Source: CAZXBB01 sp964638815 (GTDB taxonomy: Bacteria > Planctomycetota > Phycisphaerae > Phycisphaerales > SM1A02). From it: 11,758 nt of DNA. The stretch covers positions 1 through 11,758 of the forward strand of contig CAZXBB010000331.1 in assembly GCA_964638815.1 (NCBI GenBank), written 5' to 3'. Both the position numbers and the translations under genes were made by a program. Of this stretch, positions 1 to 5,897 are shown piece after piece (within the stretch, counting starts at the first letter, position 1; each line of letters starts with the position of its first letter). The notes under the pieces are model-generated. The model saw nothing but the letters and a program-made list of their open reading frames with translations, had not been told where the DNA came from and did no database searches.

Positions 1-142
1 GGTGACCGGCGAGCACGTCCTCCGCGCCGGCGAAGAGCCCGCGGTGCGTCTGGGGCACCTGGTTGCCGCCGTGCTCGCACGTCACGATCACGAACACGCC
101 CGGCGCGCCCGCCGGACCGTCCGCGGCACGCTCAGTCGGCAC
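1..142 (-). CDS. N-formylglutamate amidohydrolase-like protein, N-terminal fragment (gene continues beyond the left edge)
   Basis: Only the first 47 codons are inside the window. After a short variable N-terminus, the reading frame gives VFVIVTCEHGGNQVP (residues 16-30) followed by a 'LFAGAEDVLAGH' stretch. This is the start typical of the N-formylglutamate amidohydrolase (FGase) family, zinc-dependent hydrolases that release an N-acyl group from glutamate-like substrates; the EHGG motif belongs to the family's conserved first strand. I chose the GTG at 142-140 because a GGGAGG ribosome-binding site (155-150) lies 7 bases upstream. The start overlaps the stop of the preceding ligase gene by 11 bases, so this is the fourth gene of the minus-strand operon. 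Its place after two amide-forming ligases suggests it removes an acyl or glutamyl-type group from the product. That role is inference, and the family call rests on a short segment. Confidence 0.8.
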   Translation of the reverse strand, partial: MPTERAADGPAGAPGVFVIVTCEHGGNQVPQTHRGLFAGAEDVLAGH

Positions 143-1403
143 GGAACAGCCTCCCGCCCCGGAGGCAGTCGGCCAGCTCGACGTACACCGCGCGCAGATC
201 GTCGCGCGACGGTGGCCGCGTCGCATCCCCGGGCAGCGCGCCGACGATGCGCGACGACAGCGTACCCGCCCCGAGAATCCGGCGCAGCAGCGGCGTCGCC
301 GGATCGTCCGGCAGCACGCGGTCGAGCACGCTCGCCCAGACCTCGCCGGCACGAAGCGACCCGCCCGGCAGGCCGACCGCGGCGAGCAGATCACGGTCGC
401 GGATGACGGTCCGTTCGGCGTCGCGAATCGTCTCCAGCAGCACGGCGTGGAGCGCCTCCGTCGGCACGCGTTTCTGCTCGTCTGCGCCCGACCAGCGCTC
501 CTCGACGATCGCCTTCACCAGCGCGCTGACGAGCGCGACGACCCCGATATCCGCGGCCGGGCACTCCTGGAGGTCGATCACGCGGATCTCGATCGCACCG
601 CGATCGAACCGCGCCATGCCGCCGCGGGCGTTCGCGAACTCGTCGTGCAGGACGCCGTCAGGGTCGAAGGGACGCAGGTCCTCGTACAGCCGCCCGAGGA
701 TGTCGCGCTCGTACCCGGCGCGCGTATACACCGGCTCCGGGATCACGAGCCCCGCCATCATCGGCACGCGCAGCGAGTTTGTGCGGTACACCTCCATGCG
801 ATGGTCGAGCATCGGCGACCGCCGGCCATCGACGATGGGCGAGCTCGCCGCGAGCGCCGGGATCAGCGGCAGGACGATCCGGATCGCCGCGTGCAGACGT
901 CCGAACTCCTCGTCGTCGCCGAACGGGAGGTTGACGTGCGTGGCCTGGAGATTGCCCCAACCGTGCCCGCGGCAGCCGAAGATGCGGTCGTACGCCCGGT
1001 AGATCTCGTTGCACTCGTGCGGCCAGAGCTTCGTCTCGCGGTCCGGATCCATCCACGGATGCATGGCGGTCGGCAGCAGCCGGCACCCCATCGGCTCGAG
1101 CAGCGCGTCCACACGCCGGACGTGCTCCTGGAAATGGTCGGCGAGACCCTCGAGCGTCGGCGCCGGACGCTGCGTCTTCAGCTCGACGACGTGCAGCGCC
1201 AGCTCGTTCGACCACGAGATCGTCCCGGCGGGCCCGTCCGGCTCGACCGCGGACGTCGCGTGCCCGGCGGCCGCCGCGAAGACGGTGTCGGCGAGCGGGC
1301 GCACGTCGAGCGTCGCGCGGTCGACGATCATGTACTCGAGCTCGACGCCGAAGGCCTCGAAGAGACGGATCGGGTAGCTCCAGGTCCCCGGGACGATGCT
1401 CAC
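132..1403 (-). CDS. GCS2-family carboxylate-amine / glutamate-cysteine ligase
   Basis: A 423-residue protein of the glutamate-cysteine ligase type 2 family (EgtA/YbdK-like). Members use ATP to join the gamma-carboxylate of glutamate to an amine or to cysteine. Recognisable segments are GVELEYMIVD (19-28), an acidic nucleotide/metal strand near the N-terminus; SNELALHVVELKT (65-77); the HVNLPF block (156-161); SSPIVDGR (188-195); and RGAIEIRVIDLQECP (268-282). The GTG start at 1403-1401 is favoured because it overlaps the upstream ATP-grasp stop as GTGA, has GGAGG 7 bases upstream, and places the first conserved block about 20 residues in. The same frame stays open to an ATG at 1715, but that extension is arginine-rich, unlike the family, and lies inside the ATP-grasp gene. 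Third gene of the operon. The acceptor amine cannot be read from sequence; glutathione or ergothioneine synthesis is not supported, since no partner genes for either are visible. Confidence 0.88.
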   Translation of the reverse strand: MSIVPGTWSYPIRLFEAFGVELEYMIVDRATLDVRPLADTVFAAAAGHATSAVEPDGPAGTISWSNELALHVVELKTQRPAPTLEGLADHFQEHVRRVDALLEPMGCRLLPTAMHPWMDPDRETKLWPHECNEIYRAYDRIFGCRGHGWGNLQATHVNLPFGDDEEFGRLHAAIRIVLPLIPALAASSPIVDGRRSPMLDHRMEVYRTNSLRVPMMAGLVIPEPVYTRAGYERDILGRLYEDLRPFDPDGVLHDEFANARGGMARFDRGAIEIRVIDLQECPAADIGVVALVSALVKAIVEERWSGADEQKRVPTEALHAVLLETIRDAERTVIRDRDLLAAVGLPGGSLRAGEVWASVLDRVLPDDPATPLLRRILGAGTLSSRIVGALPGDATRPPSRDDLRAVYVELADCLRGGRLFRAD

Positions 1404-2848
1404 GTGCCCGCCTCCATGCGTTCGACGAAATGCTGCATCACGCGCCGGTAGAGGTCGTCTCCGAGCGCCTCGTCCTCGACCCCGGCGTCGATGTTCGGGT
1501 TGTCGTTCACCTCGATCACCACGGGCCGGCCGCGGACGATCTTGAGATCGACGCCGTAGAGCCCATCGCCCATCAGGTTGGCCGCGCGCACCCCGAGCTT
1601 CACGACGTCGGCCGGCGCGTCCTCGGTGAGCATCGTGACGGACTCGCCCTCGTGCACGCCGTGCTCGTCGCGCTTCATGATCTGCCAGTGGCCGGGCGCC
1701 ATGTCGTACCGGCACGCGAAGAGGGCCCTGCCGGCGAGCACGCCGATCCGCCAGTCGAACTCCGTCGGCACGTATTCCTGCGCGATCAGAAGGTCGGACG
1801 TCTCGAACAGCTCATCGAGGCGGGCGTCGAGCCCTTCGGGGGAATCGATGCGCACGACGCCCGCCGAGAACGAGCTGTCCGGCAGCTTCACCACGCACGG
1901 GTAGCCGAGGGCGTCGATCGTGGCGCGGGCGTTCTCCTCCGAGAGGATGCGCGTCTTCGGCATGGCGACGCGGTGGCGGGCGAGCGTCTCCGCGAGGTAC
2001 ACCTTGTTCGTGCAGCGAAGGATCGACCCCGGGTCGTCGATCACGACGAGGCCCTCGGCCGCGGCGCGCCGGGCGAACCGGTACGTATGGTGATCGACGT
2101 AGGTCGTCTCGCGCACGAACAGCCCGTCGTACTCGGCGATGCGACCGTAGTCGTTCTTCACGACGAGATCGCATCGCACGCCGAGCGATTCACCCGCCGC
2201 CATGAACTTCCTGATCGCCTCGGGATTCGACGGCGGCAGCGGATCCGCCGGGTTGTGCAGGATCGCGAGGTCGAAGCGGCTGGGCGGCGCGGCCCTGTTG
2301 CGTCGCGGCGCGCGCCGCAGGTATCGCTCGGCCTGCGCGATGACGAACGCCCGGTGCGCGTCGGGGACGTCCGCGAGACCGAGCACGCGGATGTTCGACA
2401 GCCGCCACCCGCCGTTGCGATCGAACTTCGCGCGCAGCAGCGGCGCCGGGAACGCGTTGAACAGCGCGAGCGCGAGCCGGTTGTGCCCGACCGCGAGATT
2501 GCGGGCGAAGTAGACGCTCAGCTCGAACGTGTCGGCCCTGATGCGCTTCAGACTGGACTCGGTGAGCTCGGCGAGATCCTGCGAGACCAGCTTCACCACC
2601 GGAGCGAGCTTGAGATCCTGGATCACCGACACCGACGGCAGGGGCCGGTGGCCGCGCGCCTCGGCGAGAAGCGAGACGTAGTAGCCCGCCGCCTGGTAGC
2701 GGAACGATCGGCAGAGATTGAACACCTTGCGGCCCGGCTCGCGGGCGAGCGCTTCGTCGGAGAGATAGCGGAACGCCGGCACGAGCTCCGTGCCCGGGAT
2801 GTCGAGCGGCCACGTCTTCGGCGAATCGACCACGACGAGCGGCTTCAT
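1400..2848 (-). CDS. RimK-like ATP-grasp ligase with N-terminal RLAN domain
   Basis: A 482-residue amide-forming ligase. Residues 1 to about 190 match the RLAN type (RimK-like ATP-grasp N-terminal domain), with VFNLCRSFRYQAAGYYVSLL at 42-61 and RPLPSV at 68-73 as hallmarks. Residues about 190-478 are the ATP-grasp: a substrate/loop strand at 269-289 (VIDDPGSILRCTNKVYL), an ATP-contacting strand YPCVVKLPDSSFSAG (316-330), QEYVPTEFDWRIGVLAG (357-373), and the metal-binding end IEVNDNPNIDAG (445-456), where Glu446 and Asn448 probably hold magnesium. Such enzymes activate a carboxylate as acyl-phosphate and couple it to an amine. The start is ATG overlapping the peptidase stop as ATGA, with GGAG 6 bases upstream. 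In published computational surveys RLAN proteins sit beside GCS2 ligases and papain-like peptidases, as here, and are predicted to make peptides. The substrate is unknown. Confidence 0.9.
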   Translation of the reverse strand: MKPLVVVDSPKTWPLDIPGTELVPAFRYLSDEALAREPGRKVFNLCRSFRYQAAGYYVSLLAEARGHRPLPSVSVIQDLKLAPVVKLVSQDLAELTESSLKRIRADTFELSVYFARNLAVGHNRLALALFNAFPAPLLRAKFDRNGGWRLSNIRVLGLADVPDAHRAFVIAQAERYLRRAPRRNRAAPPSRFDLAILHNPADPLPPSNPEAIRKFMAAGESLGVRCDLVVKNDYGRIAEYDGLFVRETTYVDHHTYRFARRAAAEGLVVIDDPGSILRCTNKVYLAETLARHRVAMPKTRILSEENARATIDALGYPCVVKLPDSSFSAGVVRIDSPEGLDARLDELFETSDLLIAQEYVPTEFDWRIGVLAGRALFACRYDMAPGHWQIMKRDEHGVHEGESVTMLTEDAPADVVKLGVRAANLMGDGLYGVDLKIVRGRPVVIEVNDNPNIDAGVEDEALGDDLYRRVMQHFVERMEAGT

Positions 2849-3660
2849 CGTTGCTCCGTTCCCGCCGCGCGACGCGACGCCGGCTCGATCACGAGCAGGT
2901 TCGCGTCGTGCGTCAGCACGCCCAGCATGATCGCCGGGACGAGCCGGGTCATTGAGACGGTGTAGCCCTGCGATGCGAACCCCGGGTTGCCCGCGAGCGG
3001 GTCGGCGACCGTCACGCGCCGGTTCTCGTAGCCGTGGAGCACGACGAAATGCCCGACCGCCTCGCCGCGAATGTCATCATAGTCGTCGTTCGGACCGTAC
3101 TCGCGCGGACACCGGTAGAGGTAGGTCGCGCTCAGCCCGGTGAGCACGGGGCGCCCGTCGCGGATGAAGCGGGCGATCATCCGGCCGGTCAGGTCGCGGA
3201 ACCGGATCGAGCCGCCACGGGCCAGGAACTCCTCGTACGACGCGCTCGCCGCGTCGAAACGCTCGTCGCGGCCGCGCTTGGCCGCGGCCTGAGCCGCGAT
3301 CCGCTCGGCGAGCCGCTCGCGCGGGGCGGAGCCGTGCCCGTCGAACCAGCTCGGGTCGAAGACATGCAGGTTGAACGTATACAGCGTCGCCCGGTAGCCG
3401 CGGGTGAGCGCATCGATGCCCAGCATCACGGCGATCGTGCCACGGCCCGCCTCCGCGACGTTGAGCGATCGCGCCGATGCGATGACGTCCTTCAGCGCGA
3501 CGTCCTCGCCCCAATAACGGTAGACGGCGTGCAGGCAGGTCGGGCCGCACGTCTCGTCGTCGGGCTGCGGGAGGATCTGGACGGGAAGGACGCCGGGCGG
3601 CGCCCTGGAGGGCAGCGACGCCGGACCATCGGGGTCGCGGGATGACGGGGGTGGCGACAA
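2845..3660 (-). CDS. papain-like / C39-type cysteine peptidase, first gene of the ligase operon (start uncertain)
   Basis: A C39-like cysteine peptidase domain covering nearly the whole protein. With the start shown (TTG, 3660-3658; 271 residues), the catalytic block is ILPQPDDETCGPTCLHAVY (29-47), with likely oxyanion Gln32 and nucleophile Cys38. The His is in EAVGHFVVLHGY (His204), followed by VADPLAG with Asp220. No transport or ABC domain is attached, so this is not a bacteriocin exporter. Relatives beside RLAN ligases are, as I recall, often fused to a GNAT acetyltransferase; no GNAT domain is seen here. The 5' end is unresolved. There is no in-frame ATG near the domain, the frame is open through the adjacent 12-bp repeats, each of which supplies an in-frame TTG, and on to a GTG at 3876. 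None has a convincing ribosome-binding site. Its stop overlaps the ligase start by 4 bases. It probably cleaves or transfers the ligated amide or peptide. Confidence 0.82.
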   Translation of the reverse strand: MSPPPSSRDPDGPASLPSRAPPGVLPVQILPQPDDETCGPTCLHAVYRYWGEDVALKDVIASARSLNVAEAGRGTIAVMLGIDALTRGYRATLYTFNLHVFDPSWFDGHGSAPRERLAERIAAQAAAKRGRDERFDAASASYEEFLARGGSIRFRDLTGRMIARFIRDGRPVLTGLSATYLYRCPREYGPNDDYDDIRGEAVGHFVVLHGYENRRVTVADPLAGNPGFASQGYTVSMTRLVPAIMLGVLTHDANLLVIEPASRRAAGTEQR

Positions 3661-3783
3661 GAGTGGGGACAAGCGTCGGGACAAGCGTCGGGATAAGGGT
3701 CGGGATAAGGGTCGGGACAAGGGTCGGGACAAGAGTCGGGACAAGAGTCGGGACAAGCGTGGGTACGAGCGTCGGGTACGAGC
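3651..3783. repeat. 12-bp tandem repeat array in the divergent spacer
   Basis: About eleven head-to-tail copies of a 12-base unit, consensus GTCGGGACAAGN on the plus strand. The central copies (3675-3758) differ only at the last base and at a C/T position (GGGACAAG versus GGGATAAG). The outer copies are more diverged, the eleventh is 13 bases, and a degenerate remnant (GTCCCGAGCAGG) follows to 3795. The unit length is a multiple of three, so reading frames pass through unbroken: on the minus strand the array reads as LSR(R/P/L), or as TLVP in another frame. It lies between the conserved part of the peptidase gene and the divergent amidotransferase gene. It could be a minisatellite, an array of protein-binding sites, or translated linker. 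Near-identity of the central copies suggests recent expansion. Confidence 0.93.
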
Positions 3784-3915
3784 GTCCCGAGCAGGGCGCG
3801 CGCGTAGGGATAACCTCGGGGCCGTCGCGACGCAAGCGGGCCGCGGACGGCGTAAAGTGCTCGCGGTCGGCCGCACCTCCGGCGGCGCGGGATACCCGAC
3901 CCCGGAGCCCACCGC

Positions 3916-4803
3916 ATGTGCCGATTCGTACTTTACCTCGGTCCGCCGCTCATGGTGTCGAGCCTCGTGACCGAGCCGGCTCACTCGCTGATCAATCAGA
4001 GCATCCACTCCCTGGAGCGTGACGAGCCGCTGAACGGCGACGGGTTCGGGCTGGCGTGGTACGTGCCGCAGGTGCGGGGCGAGCCGGGGCTGTTCCGTTC
4101 AGTCACGCCCGCGTGGAGCAACGCCAATCTCCAGAGCCTCGCCGACGTGACGCGCAGCCCGTGCATCCTGGCGCACGTCCGGGCGGCGACCCAGGGACTC
4201 CTCGTCTCCGAGATGAACTGTCATCCCTTCGTGCGCGGGCGCTATTCGTTCATGCACAACGGAGACCTCGGCGGCTTCGCCCGGATCCGCCGCGACGTCG
4301 TGAACGCCTTGTCGGAGGAGACGTACGATCAGATCCGGGGCTCGACCGACAGCGAGCACCTCTTCGCGCTCGTCCACGACGCGCTCGAGCTCCCGGCCGA
4401 CGCGGCGACCGCCCCCGGCGACGGCGCCTGCTCGCAGATGTCCGCCGCGATCGTCCGCGGCATCGATCGGGCCCTGGGCTTCGTGCGCGCGGCGGGCGTC
4501 GAGGAGCACTCCTATCTGAACGTCGCCATGTCGGACGGCACGAGCGCCGTCGCGTGCCGGTACACCACCGACGTCGCGGAGAACGCCGACTCGCTCTACA
4601 TCCATACAGGTCGTCGCTACGTCTGCGAAGACGGGACCTGCCGCATGATCGAGCCGGAGGCCGGTCAGGGCGCGGTGCTCGTCTCGAGCGAACCGCTGAG
4701 CGCCGACCCTGGCTGGACGTCGGTGCCGGTGAACCACATCGTGTCGATCCACCCCCGCGACGGCCTGCGTGTCGCGCCGTGGCCCCTGCCCGCTCCCGCG
4801 TGA
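3916..4803 (+). CDS. class II glutamine amidotransferase-like Ntn hydrolase (EgtC/YafJ/Dug3-type)
   Basis: A 295-residue stand-alone class II amidotransferase domain. Cys2 directly follows the initiator Met and becomes the N-terminal nucleophile after Met removal. Other landmarks are NGDGFGLAWY (40-49), AHVRAAT (86-92), NCHPF (101-105), FMHNGDLGG (113-121) and STDSEHLF (143-150), the standard glutamine-site and oxyanion elements. No synthase domain is attached. Members of this stand-alone group cleave gamma-glutamyl amides; EgtC and Dug3 are the known examples. ATG at 3916 is fixed by the need for Cys2 and has GGAG (3904-3907) 8 bases upstream. It diverges from the minus-strand ligase operon, which contains a gamma-glutamyl-type ligase, so its likely role is removing or trimming a gamma-glutamyl group made by those enzymes. 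That link is inference from position. It could instead be an unrelated housekeeping hydrolase co-transcribed with the kinase gene downstream. Confidence 0.92.
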   Translation: MCRFVLYLGPPLMVSSLVTEPAHSLINQSIHSLERDEPLNGDGFGLAWYVPQVRGEPGLFRSVTPAWSNANLQSLADVTRSPCILAHVRAATQGLLVSEMNCHPFVRGRYSFMHNGDLGGFARIRRDVVNALSEETYDQIRGSTDSEHLFALVHDALELPADAATAPGDGACSQMSAAIVRGIDRALGFVRAAGVEEHSYLNVAMSDGTSAVACRYTTDVAENADSLYIHTGRRYVCEDGTCRMIEPEAGQGAVLVSSEPLSADPGWTSVPVNHIVSIHPRDGLRVAPWPLPAPA

Positions 4804-4851
4804 GGCGAACGTGATCCCATCGCCGGGCGACCTTGGGGCGGAAAGCGACGC

Positions 4852-5763
4852 ATGCGCATCGGCATCGACCTCGGCGGAACGAAGACCGAATGCATCGCCC
4901 TCGATGACGACGGCGGCGAGCGATTCCGGCGTCGGATCGCCACGCCCGCGGGAGACTACGACGCCATCGTGCGCGCCGTCGCCGGGCTCGTGGTGGAGGC
5001 CGACCGGGCGACGGGGACCACCGGCACCGTCGGCGTGGGCGTGCCCGGCGCGATCTCGCCCGCCACCGGCGCGATCAAGAACGCGAACACGGTCTGCCTC
5101 AACGGCAAGCCGCTCGACCGTGATCTCGCCGCCGCGGTCGGGCGCGCGGTGCGGCTGGCCAACGACGCCAACTGCTTCGCGCTCTCGGAAGCGGTGGACG
5201 GCGCGGCGGCGGACGCCGGCGTGGTCTTCGGGGTGATCCTCGGCACGGGCGTCGGCGGCGGCGTGGTGGTCGGCGGCCGGGTCCTCACCGGCCCCAACGC
5301 GATCGCGGGCGAGTGGGGGCACAACCCGCTGCCATGGCCGGAGCATGGGGAGCTGCCCGGCCCTCCCTGCTACTGCGGGCGCCGCGGGTGCATCGAGACC
5401 TTCCTGTCCGGCCCCGGCCTCGAGCGCGACTACCGCGCGGTCACCGGTCGGGTCCGCGGCGCCATCGACATCGCGCGGGACGGGGCGAAGCCCGGCGCGG
5501 CGGGCGACCCGGCGGCCGCCGATGCGCTGGACCGCTACGAGCGTCGCCTCGCCCGTGCGCTCGCCACGATCATCAACGTGCTCGACCCCGACGTGATCGT
5601 GCTCGGCGGCGGCCTCTCCAACGTCGATCGTCTGTACGAGCGGGTGCCGGTCCACTGGCCTTCGTTCGTCTTCTCGGATCGGGTCGATACGTCGCTGCGC
5701 CCCGCGCGGCACGGAGACTCGAGCGGCGTGCGCGGCGCGGCGTGGTTGTGGCCGAAGCGGTGA
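4852..5763 (+). CDS. mak: ROK-family fructokinase, Mak-type
   Basis: A 303-residue sugar kinase of the ROK family. It begins MRIGIDLGGTKTE, the ATP phosphate loop. NDANCFALSEAVDGAAA (104-120) holds the catalytic base Asp105. GTGVGGGVVVGGR (131-143) is the second glycine motif, and GEWGHNPLPWP (153-163) carries a zinc-ligand His. CYCGRRGCIETF (173-184) provides the ROK zinc cysteines, DPDVIVLGGGLSNVDRLY (245-262) the adenosine region, and HGDSSGVRGAAWLWP (287-301) the end. From memory these blocks match E. coli Mak (manno(fructo)kinase) almost word for word, more closely than NagK, so fructose phosphorylation is the best guess; ROK specificity is still hard to read from sequence. It has the normal full length. 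It lies 48 bases after the amidotransferase stop on the same strand with a weak purine-rich ribosome-binding site (GCGGAAAG), so a shared transcript is plausible without implying shared function. Confidence 0.9.
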   Translation: MRIGIDLGGTKTECIALDDDGGERFRRRIATPAGDYDAIVRAVAGLVVEADRATGTTGTVGVGVPGAISPATGAIKNANTVCLNGKPLDRDLAAAVGRAVRLANDANCFALSEAVDGAAADAGVVFGVILGTGVGGGVVVGGRVLTGPNAIAGEWGHNPLPWPEHGELPGPPCYCGRRGCIETFLSGPGLERDYRAVTGRVRGAIDIARDGAKPGAAGDPAAADALDRYERRLARALATIINVLDPDVIVLGGGLSNVDRLYERVPVHWPSFVFSDRVDTSLRPARHGDSSGVRGAAWLWPKR

Positions 5764-5884
5764 CGCCCGCACCGGCCATGTTCATGCCACGCGCACGCCG
5801 GCGAAGTGACAGAAAGTCGTTCCTCCGCGCCGAGATCCCGGCAGCCGATGCGTACCTCTCGTGCCGCCAGGACCTTGCGGCCCG

Positions 5885-5891
5885 AAGGAGG
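5885..5891 (+). promoter_or_regulatory. strong ribosome-binding site for the beta-helix gene
   Basis: A perfect AAGGAGG lies 6 bases before the ATG at 5898. It fixes the start of the secreted protein at the first residue of a clear signal peptide, although the frame is open far upstream across the kinase gene. The 134-base spacer (5764-5897) between the kinase stop and this start shows no promoter or hairpin I can defend. Confidence 0.9.
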
Positions 5892-5897
5892 ACCACG

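Noticed and set aside
1404..1715. N-terminal extension of the GCS2 ligase to an ATG at 1715
   Set aside because: The extension is arginine-rich shadow sequence of the ATP-grasp gene. The GTGA overlap and GGAGG site support the GTG at 1403.
3651..3783. CRISPR array
   Set aside because: The 12-base units are directly tandem with no spacers, and no cas genes are present.
3077..3835. Minus-strand frame encoding a TLVP tetrapeptide repeat
   Set aside because: It is the 12-bp repeat read in another frame. The rest of the frame is out of register with the conserved peptidase domain and has no family features.
3784..3915. Promoter-like hexamers (GATAAC, TAAAGT) upstream of the amidotransferase gene
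   Set aside because: No matching -35 element at a proper spacing was found on either strand, so no promoter is claimed.
1..4803. Ergothioneine or glutathione biosynthesis cluster
   Set aside because: GCS2 and EgtC-type genes alone are suggestive, but no EgtB, EgtD, EgtE or GshB-type gene is visible, and the RLAN ATP-grasp and C39 peptidase do not belong to those pathways.
4099..5772. 557-codon minus-strand frame opposite the amidotransferase and kinase genes
   Set aside because: It is antisense to two genes with unmistakable conserved motifs, and its translation resembles no family.
5313..5897. N-terminal extension of the beta-helix gene in the same open frame
   Set aside because: This stretch lies inside the kinase gene in another frame. 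The AAGGAGG site and signal peptide fix the start at 5898.
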